Source of the DNA: a virus
Virus record (IMG/VR): IMGVR_UViG_3300007520_000030
Coordinates: 1 to 47,984 of that record
Length of the DNA stretch: 47,984 nt
Reading direction: 5' to 3' (one strand)
Every line of letters starts with the position of its first letter. The stretch's first letter is position 1. Position numbers and translations under genes: made by a program. Below are positions 32,724 to 42,100 of the stretch, one piece after another. The notes below the pieces were generated by a model. The model was not told the origin of the DNA. It was given only the letters and a program-made list of their open reading frames with translations, and did no database searches.

Positions 32724-33857
32724 TTAATATCTTACAATCACAATGCCTGATCCACCGTTTCCAGCAATGCCGTATGCGCCCCCACCTCCACCACCTGTGT
32801 TATCTCCAGCACTGCCGCCATGATAATGTTGATTTCCGCCGGCTCCAGAATTTAACGCCATTCCGCCGCCAACTCCGTTGCCGTGGGGCGAGCCTGGATA
32901 GTTTGGGCCGCCGTGTGTTTGAGTTGAGCCGCCACCGCCGCCGATGCCGCCACTAGATGATAGAGTACTGTTACCATGGTGCGTTGCACCGCCACCGCCA
33001 CCACCCCAGTATAAGGTATATCCCATGATGCTGTTAGCTATTCCAGGGCCGCCGTCCGCTAACAGCCCTTGTTGCTTATCATCTTCGCTACTAAAACCAG
33101 GACCTCCTGCACCGCCGCCGCCACCTGCGCGGTGACTGTCTTCGCTTTGACGATTAAAACGGATTCCGCTACCGCCAGGAAAGCCTTGTCCTGCAACTCC
33201 AAAGCCTCCCAAATTTTTATTACGACTATCATTAGGACCGGTATGTCCATTAGAACCGGCGCCGTTTGATCCTGGGTTGCCGCCTCCGCCTGATCCCCCT
33301 GGGCGTCCAGCATATCCGTCCCAAGATCCACCACCACCACCACCTTGGGCAGTGATAGAGCCAAATACACTATTTGATCCGTTAGTTGACGATTGTGCGT
33401 AAGCAGGTGGTCCTGCTGCTGTTCCAGCTACTGTGATTGGAATGCCAGAACCGGCACTTACAGGAACCGCTCTGCTACTTATTATTCCTCCTGCACCACC
33501 GCCTGCTCCTAAATGTCCACCGCCTGAACCGCCACTAGCGATTACTAACACTTCAACAGTACCTGTAAATGTCGGAGTAAATGTGTGTGCTCCTGCTGAA
33601 GTAAACATATGTACTACACCGTTGGCTCTTCCTACATTTGATCCTGCGTATAAAATAGTATTTCCACCAGTTCCAATAGATCCTTTACTAATACCAGTAA
33701 TTGGGCGCCACCCTGTTGCGTCATAAAATTCTAATAAATTGTTTGCATTATTAAGACGAATCATACCTGGAGTAGGCGATGGTCGCTGAGCAGTATTACC
33801 ACTAGGTATAGTTATAAATCCTGTGTCGTTGATAGATGTGTTTTGTAGAGTTGCCAT
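32724..33857 (-). CDS. Glycine-rich adhesin-like tail-tip protein 2
   Basis: This 377-residue paralogue of its two neighbours has MIRLNNANNLLEFYDATGWR PITG, VHMFTSAGAHTFTPTFTGTV, EVLVIASGGSGGG, a long Gly-rich domain, and the ending GGSGIVIVRY. The loops between the Gly blocks (GPNDSRNKNLGG, EDDKQQGLLADGGPG, THGGPNYPGSPHGNGVGGG) differ strongly from the flanking copies, while both ends are conserved. That is the pattern expected of a receptor-binding module under diversifying selection. The gap to the next gene is 11-12 bases, so the three form an operon. Confidence 0.78.
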   Translation of the reverse strand: MATLQNTSINDTGFITIPSGNTAQRPSPTPGMIRLNNANNLLEFYDATGWRPITGISKGSIGTGGNTILYAGSNVGRANGVVHMFTSAGAHTFTPTFTGTVEVLVIASGGSGGGHLGAGGGAGGIISSRAVPVSAGSGIPITVAGTAAGPPAYAQSSTNGSNSVFGSITAQGGGGGGSWDGYAGRPGGSGGGGNPGSNGAGSNGHTGPNDSRNKNLGGFGVAGQGFPGGSGIRFNRQSEDSHRAGGGGGAGGPGFSSEDDKQQGLLADGGPGIANSIMGYTLYWGGGGGGATHHGNSTLSSSGGIGGGGGSTQTHGGPNYPGSPHGNGVGGGMALNSGAGGNQHYHGGSAGDNTGGGGGGAYGIAGNGGSGIVIVRY

Positions 33858-33868
33858 TTATTAATTCC

Positions 33869-34936
33869 TTAGTATCTAACTACGACTATGCCAGAGCCGC
33901 CTGCGCCATGTGTTGATCCACCATTGCCGCCGCCGCCGCCGGTGTTAGCTCCACCATTGCCGCCAAATCGAGCATGGCTGTCACTGTTAGATGCATTTCC
34001 GCCTTGATTATATGCCTGGCCGCCGCCTCGACCATTACCTAATCCTGGACCAAACCCCGGAACATAGTGAGCAGCGCCACCACCACCACCACCTACTCCG
34101 CCGTCACCACCACCGCCATCACAAATGTGTGGGCCGCTTGCGCCGCCGCCGCCCCAGTAAAGAATTTCGCCTAAAATATCGTGTGCAATACCGGGACCAC
34201 CGTGTGTGGCTTGCTGTTGATTTTCATCTTGACTGGCTAGTCCTGGACCACCTGCTCCACCACCACTACCACCATTATGTGTGTTTTCACTGTCGTCGTT
34301 AAATCTTACGCCACTACCGCCAGGAAATCCTTGTCCAGTAATACCCGGTCCTCCGGAGACTCTAAATCTATTTCCAGTTACTCCGTCACCACTATTGCCA
34401 CCTCCGCCGCCTGATCCGCCTGGACGACCCGGAGTGTTACTATTCCATACTCCGCCAGTGCCGCCACCAGTTGCGCTGTTAGGACCAAAGTTGCTTGCGC
34501 CGCCTTGTCCACCTGCGCCGGCTCCGCCGCCTACAGTTAAAGGAATTCCAACACCGGCACTTACAGGAAATGCTCTGTTAAATACTACGCCACCGCCACC
34601 ACCACCACCACTCCAACTGTTTGCTCCTGCTCCTGCACCACCTGCAACTACTAATACTTGTACCCAACCGGTAAATGATGGTGTAAAGGTGGCTGCTCCA
34701 ACTGCGGTAAATTCATGTACAATACCATTACCTTTTTGATATATAGATCCGCCGGTGCCTATTGTGCCCTGACTATAGCCAGTAACTGGGCGCCAATTAG
34801 TTCCGTCGTAAAATTCTACTAAGGCAATAGTTGTATTATATCTCATCATTCCATATGCTGGACTTGCTGGGCGCTGTGCAGTTGTACCCTGAGGTAACGT
34901 TAAGTCTGTAAAAGATGATGCTAGGAGATTAGCCAT
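33869..34936 (-). CDS. Glycine-rich adhesin-like tail-tip protein 3
   Basis: This 355-residue paralogue is the first of the three on the minus strand. It has AYGMMRYNTTIALVEFYDGT, NWRPVTGYSQG, VHEFTAVGAATFTPSFTGWV, QVLVVAGGAGAG, Gly-rich blocks, and the ending GGSGIVVVRY. It starts one base after the stop of the S74 fibre gene, so expression is coupled to a fibre. Having three variants in one genome would let virions carry mixed or alternative adhesins; whether all are used cannot be told from sequence. The related bacterial domain is often annotated as a glycine-rich domain with a terminal GxGxxxVRY motif, as here. Confidence 0.78.
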   Translation of the reverse strand: MANLLASSFTDLTLPQGTTAQRPASPAYGMMRYNTTIALVEFYDGTNWRPVTGYSQGTIGTGGSIYQKGNGIVHEFTAVGAATFTPSFTGWVQVLVVAGGAGAGANSWSGGGGGGGVVFNRAFPVSAGVGIPLTVGGGAGAGGQGGASNFGPNSATGGGTGGVWNSNTPGRPGGSGGGGGNSGDGVTGNRFRVSGGPGITGQGFPGGSGVRFNDDSENTHNGGSGGGAGGPGLASQDENQQQATHGGPGIAHDILGEILYWGGGGASGPHICDGGGGDGGVGGGGGGAAHYVPGFGPGLGNGRGGGQAYNQGGNASNSDSHARFGGNGGANTGGGGGNGGSTHGAGGSGIVVVRY

Positions 34937-35770
34937 TTATTTGTTGCCTTTGAGTTGATAAATTTCGTCATTTAAACTCTTAACTGCTTCAATTAGATAT
35001 GCTGTTAGTTTTGTATAATGAATTCCGTCATCTTTTACAAGATTAGGTAATACTTTTTCTACTTCTTCTTTGATTAAACCTGCTTCGCCTTTAGTACTAC
35101 CATCTTTACGATCGTATGTAACACCCACTAGTTGAAGGATTGCATCGAGTGCATTTGTAATAGGAGTTATATTTTCTTTGTACGCAATACTTGAAGTTTC
35201 AGTAATAGTTGTAAATCTACCAGTACCTGCTGTAGTTGCACCAACATTAGCACCGTCAATAGACCCGCCGGAGATTATAGCCGAACCAGCTGTAATTGCT
35301 GTTACGCTTAGTCTTCCAGTGCTCGGTACAAATGATAGTTTTGAGCTTGAGGTATTAACTTCAGCAGTTGTGCCACTAGTACCTGTAATTATTGTAGGAT
35401 AGTATACTGTTCCATCAGCTACTTGATCAGTAATTGATACAAATGGAGCAGCCCATGTTAATACACCGCTACCATTAGTTTGAAGCATTTGAGTATTGTC
35501 GCCGTCATTTGCTGGAAATGTCAATGTATAACTAGCACCTAATGTTGCAGGTGATTTAAAAGCAACATATGCACTAGAATCATCATCAGCAAGTCTAAGT
35601 GCGCTACCGTCGTTAATTTGCAAATGTGCTGTAGATTCAACTATTCCAGTACCGTTAGGTTCTAGTACAACATTTGTATTTAAAACAACTGATCGCAAAC
35701 TGTTATTTAATGCAGTTAATGATCCTAATATAGACCTTCCTGATATTCCTGATGTTATTCTTCTAGCCAT
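34937..35770 (-). CDS. Tail fibre with C-terminal S74 intramolecular chaperone
   Basis: This is a 277-residue protein. The N-terminal 185 residues are fibre-like (NGTGIVESTAHLQINDGSAL, ASYTLTFPANDGDNTQMLQT, SSKLSFVPSTGRLSVTAITA). The C-terminal 85 residues match the endosialidase-type peptidase S74 chaperone: ETSSIAYKENITPITNALDA with the Ser193/Lys198 pair typical of its self-cleavage, GVTYDRKDGSTKGEAGLIKE, then YTKLTAYLIEAVKSLNDEIY. The chaperone folds a trimeric fibre and then cuts itself off. It is followed by the three glycine-rich adhesins, and the whole set lies downstream of the giant fibre genes. The SD is AAAGGAAAA. Confidence 0.85.
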   Translation of the reverse strand: MARRITSGISGRSILGSLTALNNSLRSVVLNTNVVLEPNGTGIVESTAHLQINDGSALRLADDDSSAYVAFKSPATLGASYTLTFPANDGDNTQMLQTNGSGVLTWAAPFVSITDQVADGTVYYPTIITGTSGTTAEVNTSSSKLSFVPSTGRLSVTAITAGSAIISGGSIDGANVGATTAGTGRFTTITETSSIAYKENITPITNALDAILQLVGVTYDRKDGSTKGEAGLIKEEVEKVLPNLVKDDGIHYTKLTAYLIEAVKSLNDEIYQLKGNK

Positions 35771-35783
35771 AATCTATTTTCCT

Positions 35784-36113
35784 TTAAGCGGTTACTGTTT
35801 CTATACCGTATACCATTGCTACAGTGTTAGCAGCCGATGAATAAGCATATATTCTTCTTCCTGCTTCAAAAACTAAACCTGTTCTTTCTAACACACCACC
35901 TGGTAGAATTTGTGCATCATATTCAAAATAATCATCTGCTGCCGGTGTTGAAGCATTTGCCGGTTTTGTAGCTGCTAATCTAACAGTTATTGATGTTGCA
36001 TTCTTATTACAAAAACTTACTGTTACTACACTAAAAGTACTAACCGGTACTTCGTAAACTTCTGTATCTGTTGTTGCTAATAGATCTGCCGATCCTAATA
36101 TTCCGTTTGCCAT
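35784..36113 (-). CDS. Small virion-associated protein of fibre operon
   Basis: This 109-residue protein has alternating beta-strands: TDTEVYEVPVSTFSVVTVSF, CNKNATSITVRLAATKPAN, DDYFEYDAQILPGGVLERTG and IYAYSSAANTVAMVYGIET. It looks like a compact beta-sandwich, of a type I associate with small structural proteins beside fibres in marine T4-like phages. No catalytic motif is seen. It lies 15 bases after the 2556-residue fibre gene and 13 bases before the S74 fibre gene, in one operon. The SD is CGGAG, about 8 bases upstream. Confidence 0.7.
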   Translation of the reverse strand: MANGILGSADLLATTDTEVYEVPVSTFSVVTVSFCNKNATSITVRLAATKPANASTPAADDYFEYDAQILPGGVLERTGLVFEAGRRIYAYSSAANTVAMVYGIETVTA

Positions 36114-36128
36114 TTTTAATCTCCGTCC

Positions 36129-39100
36129 TTATCTTAAGAAATAGTTATATGCTAGAGGTAAACCAAGTACAGTTCCACTGAATACCACGTTCGCTCTTAT
36201 ATTTAGCACACTTCCGCTCAGCGTTGTAATAGTATCGGTCCCAATAAACACGTCACCTGCTGTCACGCTGTTAACGTTAAGTGTTGCGCCGCCGCCACCA
36301 ATTTGTGCTTCGATGTATGCTTTAACTGCACGTTGAGTTGGCACTACACTATCACTATTAGCAGTAAAGAATGGGTCAGTGCTAAACTCGTTAATACTTG
36401 CACTGTTACCGCCTAGTGTTACTTCGCCTAGTGATAGTTCTTGCAGTCCGGCAATATTAAACGCATCAGCATTCAATGTTGCAACACCAGTACTTTGCTC
36501 AATGCTAAACAAATCGCCAACTCTAAAGTTACCGTCTTGATCAGTTGCTGTAAAGAACACTCGTCCGCCGTTTGCGTTAACAGTTTCGTTAGATTGAACT
36601 GGTTGCTGTAACGGGGTATTTGGATAGTTAGTACTCGTAAATCCACCAGTACCAATGTCTAAGAAATCGTGACCTGTTAACCGTGCTTGACTAAATCTAA
36701 TACGTAGTTCTACAGTGTCACCGTCTGGTAGTGAGTCTTTAACTGCTATAGCAGGACTAAGTTGTAAAAAGCCTGTGTATGTTCCTGCATTAGTGCCTAT
36801 AAAACTAATAGTATTAACTAGTTTATAAAATTCACCTGGTAAACTAGCAAATTCAATATTTGACCCGTTAACTGGTCTAGCACTTAGGCGTCTAACAGCA
36901 ATAAACGTTCCGGTTTGTGGGAAGTCAGCACCACCATTTGAATTTTGTGCATCAACTTCTGCTGTTGAACTTGTAAAGCCTGTACCCCTGTTAACAAATG
37001 TTGGCTGTCCTAATACTCCGTCACCTAGTCTTGGTACTAATATAACATCGACAATATTGTTAGGATCTGTTACTGTAACACTTGGAGCAGTTGCGTATCC
37101 TGAACCAGGTTCTATAATTCTAACTTCAAATATTTGCTCATTTGCTACACTTGCGCGACCTTTTGTAGTTGCGCCAATCTTAGCGTATACTCCGCCTGTG
37201 CCGCTTGCATTCGGAAGTATCACAAACTTACCTTCTCTAGCAGGATTACCAAATGCTATTGCATTGTAGCCGCCTGTAATAGTTGTAGTAAGAGTGTATG
37301 CTTGCCAGTACAATCCGTCTTGCGAGTATAGAACTTGATCAGTATCATCTGATGTTATAACAAACATACCTTGTCCATATGCAAGTCTACGTTCGGTTAC
37401 AGTCAATGGCAATGTTAGTGCATTTTCATACCATGTAACACCGTCTAAGCTGAACATAATACCGTTAGCGCCACCTAGTGCCACAAACTTACCGTTACCC
37501 CATACAATGTCTGTTACTGCTGCAAATACTGCTGGAGCAGTTGCGCCTATCCAAGTAATACCATCTGCACTATATGCTGCACTAGTAGTTCCGATATTAA
37601 TAGCAACAAACTTGCCTGCGCCATATGCTATGTGATCGAATCCTATATTACTTAATGCATCTGTTGTTAGTGTCCAAGTAGCGCCGCCGTTATCACTATA
37701 TGCAACATCTCTGTCTGCACTACTAATAACAACAAATCTATTAGTTACTGAGCCTACAACATTTCCGTATGCAATTCTAGTTTCTGCACTAGTATCCATT
37801 CCTACTGGTAGAGTTGATGTATTCCAAGTATCAGCATCTTCACTGTATGCAACAGTACTATCGCCGTCAGCTACAAGTACTACAGCACTTGGCTGGAAGG
37901 TTGATGAACCATCATTTTGTAAACCGCTTGCAATTCTGCTCCAAAAACCTGCCCCTAGTGAAGGAAGTGTTTCTATACTCCATGATTCGCCATCTACGCT
38001 TAACGCACCATTTGTACCTGCACCAATAGCAAGGAACTTACCTGTTTGTGCTAGTCCGGTAAAGTCATAGTCGACTACTGCACCACTAACACTGTTAAGT
38101 GTAGTTAATGTTACAGTAATATTGTTAGCTGTGCTTGCGCCACCGACGGCTGTACCTGCAATAGTTACAGTATTTAAACGTGTATAATCTGTACCAGCAT
38201 TATTAACTGTTAGGTAATATTTACTGCCGTTACGTGTTACATCAAACGTTAATCCACTGCCGCTGCCGCCTGTTGCGCTAATGCTAGTATATTGAGCTGC
38301 TGTTTCAATATATTTAACATCGCCCCAAGTAGTGGCTGCTGGTAATGTTATTGCAGCATTTGATTTTGCAGGAGCAGTAAATGCAATTCTTGGTTCAATT
38401 TTATAGGTCGAACTTGAGTTAGGTGCAATAATAGGCGTACCTGATACATAATGATCCCATCCTGCTATTCCGTCGCTTTCTCGAATAACTGTTGCTTCTT
38501 TAGTACCAGAATTGTATGTATTAACAATAGCGTATTGGCCGTTTGCTGAGCCACCGCTAATAACTATTTTCATACCTGGATATGTACTACTTAGATTGCC
38601 GTCAGTTGCAGCTAGGAATATGCTAGTGGTACTTCCGCTTTGTGCAGTATTGCCTACTACTAGATAGTTACTACCGCCTATGATTACATCGGGATCTGCA
38701 TCTTGATCTACAAATGCATAATTTACAGCATTATCACGGAATTCATCAGCAACTAGTACTTCACCTGTTCCTGGACCAAATATATTTATTGCTGCTTCAG
38801 TATAGTCATTACCTGCATGTCCGTATTCAAGTACAAGAATTTGATTTTGGTCTACATTAACAGTACTAATAGTAGCATTGTACTGTGTACGATTATCAAC
38901 AATAGCTGTTACTGGAGTTTCATCAGCGTCGGTGCCTTCTGCAACAGAGCCAAATTCACCGTAACTATTGTTACCGTTAGTAGCACGTATACGACCACCA
39001 TTTTCTGCCAAGTAACCGATATGCGAGTAGTATGTAAACACTGACACAAGTTCTGCTCTACCATTATTAGTAATCCACGCACCAATACCGTCACTAATAA

Positions 39101-42100
39101 CTTGTGTAAAGTCGTTAGACACGATTGAGTCATTGCCACCGTTGTGTAAATGGCCATCAATCTTTTGACCAATTGCTGCATTACCAAATGTAGTTAGACC
39201 TTGAACATATGGCGATCGTGAAATAATCCATGTTGTAAAATCGTCTGGTCCCCATCCTGGATCAAGACTTGCGTAAGCGCCAGCAGTAACACGACTTGTA
39301 CCATATATGCCTGCAGGAGTTAAATCACCGTTTAATCCTAGTAATGTGCAATCTCTTAAGCCAGTTGCATCTCTTAGATAGAACATGTCTTCTTCTCGGC
39401 TACCTGTTACTGCATTAGCATAATAACGAGCAACATAGCGTGACTTGTAGTTACCTGGATATTTTAAATCATATTTTAATGCATCAATATACGTACCGAC
39501 GTCTCTTAAACATAACGATAAGTTGTAAGTATAAGAACTAAATGTATTAGTAATGTATGTTGTAACATTAGTTGGTATGAAACTGTTAGCAGTCTGTATT
39601 GCACTAAATGTACTTTGTATTGTTGCAGTTTCACCTGTTGCAACTGGATAAACTTTAGCAACTGTTCCTGCACCGTTAGTAACGATTGCAATTACATCAT
39701 CTGCATTGCTTTCGACTGCTGCCTGGCTTGTTGCTTCTGCATCTGCAGATAGCAACGATTTTAGTTCTGTAAGAGCTGCCAGTGTTGCTGTTTTTTCATC
39801 TCCATCGCCAATTTGCAGAGTACCGTATGAGTAGTAACTATCACCAGCAATAACTGATTGATAATTTCCACCATATAATATGTCGAAAGTCGCAGCGTCA
39901 ACAATATAGCCAACATCGCGCTGGCATGTTGCTTGACCGCCTGCGCCTAGTGCAACCCACTGTGCATTGTAGTTAGTGTTTAGATAACTTGAAATGCTAG
40001 AAACATAAGTTGCTCTATTTGCTATAAATGTTCCAGCAGTTGTACTATCAGCAGCTACCGAAGTACCATTGTCTGGGAATGTATAAGTAGGTACTGCTGT
40101 TAACCCATTTTCAAGTATGTCTAAAATAATTGCATAAGATCGAGCAATATTAGAATATAAGCTAGAATCAGTAACTTCAATTGTCAATCTTCTTGCTTCT
40201 TTAATAGCAGCAATTGTTTGTTTTAACTGATTGTTAACAACATTTTGTGCAGATGCAACTGCTCTATAATATGCTGCGCCGGCAACACTTGATGCAAAGT
40301 TAGAACCAGTAATTAAATCATAACTTACAGCATCAATAATGTAACCAATATCACGAGCACAGGTTGCTGAATTATAAAAGTCATCAAAGTTTACATAGTT
40401 ATAATTCATCCATGCAGTAACTTCTGATATAATAAACTCTCTATTGCGCTCTAGCTGTAGCATTGCATAGTATGCATTTTGATCTTCAACTTGACATACA
40501 CTACCTTCATTAGTAGCGCCAAATATCATTTGATCAATTATAGTAGCACTTAAATTAATTCTAGCAATTGCAGTAGTGTTACCACCTACGTTTGCTACTG
40601 CTTCTGTACTTAGTGCATATTTAATTGCAGCTCTAGTTACTGCTTTTTGATTTAATGTGTAAACTTCAGTAGCAGTCTTTCTTAGGTATGCATGTGCAGA
40701 TTTAAGTGTCTGCCAATTAGAGTTAAACATAAAGTCAAATCTAACTGCTTTAAGAATAATACCAATGTCTCTTGAACACTTAGCACTATTGTATACTAAG
40801 GTAGGATAGTTGCTGTTGATCCAGCTAATGGTATCGGCCTGTATAGTAGCTGCTGCTGAATCTAATGTGCCGCTTGCACTAATTAGTGCAGTAGTTGTAT
40901 TAACACTGTTTGCAGGAGTTGGGTCAACTAGTGTAGTTGTTGTGCTTACAGCAGTTGGACCGTTGTCAAGAATATCAATAATGTCTTCAACATTATTTGC
41001 AATCTCTGTAATACTACCAACATTTCCAGTTAATACTTGTGCAACTGTAGCTTGATAAGGACTTGCAATTGAACTATTACCTGCAACACTTTGTGCTGTA
41101 GTTTTTAAGAAGTTCAAAGAGGCAATGGTAGCTGCTTTAATAGATGCTGGAATTTGTGGTATTGTATTATCATCGCCGTCCCAATATGCTAGACCAGTTT
41201 TAACTGCTTGTGCATTGCCGCCATATGTTAAATCATAAATCAATGAATCTATTACATAACGTGAATCTCTGCGAGTGTCAGTTTTACCATAACGCAGTGT
41301 TGGGTATTGATCAGCTAGATACGCAATTACTTCTTCAACAATAAAGTTAATATTTGCTTTAATATTTTCTATAGCAGTTTCTTGTGCAGATCCAATAAAT
41401 GTTACAGGTTCCGTTAAGTATGCAGTATGCATTGTGTTTAACGAGTAATCTGTTTGGTACTTCATTACATTGACTAGGTCTGTAACATTAGTTGATTGAG
41501 CTGTAATTGCGTGGGGCCAGTCTTGAAACTGTACTGTTGTATTTCCTGTTGTTGGAGTTACTGATGTACCTACAACAATATCACTTACAACGTCTGCAAT
41601 TCTATCATAAATTTCAATAGTGTACGTACTGTCACTTGCAGGAATAGTTCCTAATGCTGCATTAATTTGTGTTGAACGAAGTTCTTCTCCCATTATTGCA
41701 CAGTATGCGGGAACAATTATTGGTAGCACTTCATAATGCTTACCTGTTGAAACTTTAAGTAGAGTTTGCGGAACATCTCGAGCAGGGATACTACTTACTA
41801 GTCCAGTGTCTATTGCATTAATAATAATATTAGCAAGTGAAGTAAGACGTGTTAATGCGCCTGCTTCTGCTGTAATGGTAATGTTAATATATTGATCAAT
41901 AATAGCAGTTGAATCATCTGTTACATTTTGATATATTAATGTAGGAGCAGTATTAGACAATGCGTTACCAATAAGAGTAAGCATATAGTTATATGCTGCA
42001 ACTGATTGATCACCTTCTGCTATTAAATTACCGTAAGCGCCTGTTCCGTTATTTTCTGCTGCTGTTGAGTAAGGTCCGTCGGCTAATGCATTCAAGAACG

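Noticed and set aside
32236-34739. Pro-rich and His-rich plus-strand frames opposite the adhesins
   Set aside because: They mirror GGN codons of the glycine-rich proteins and have no start signals or homology pattern.
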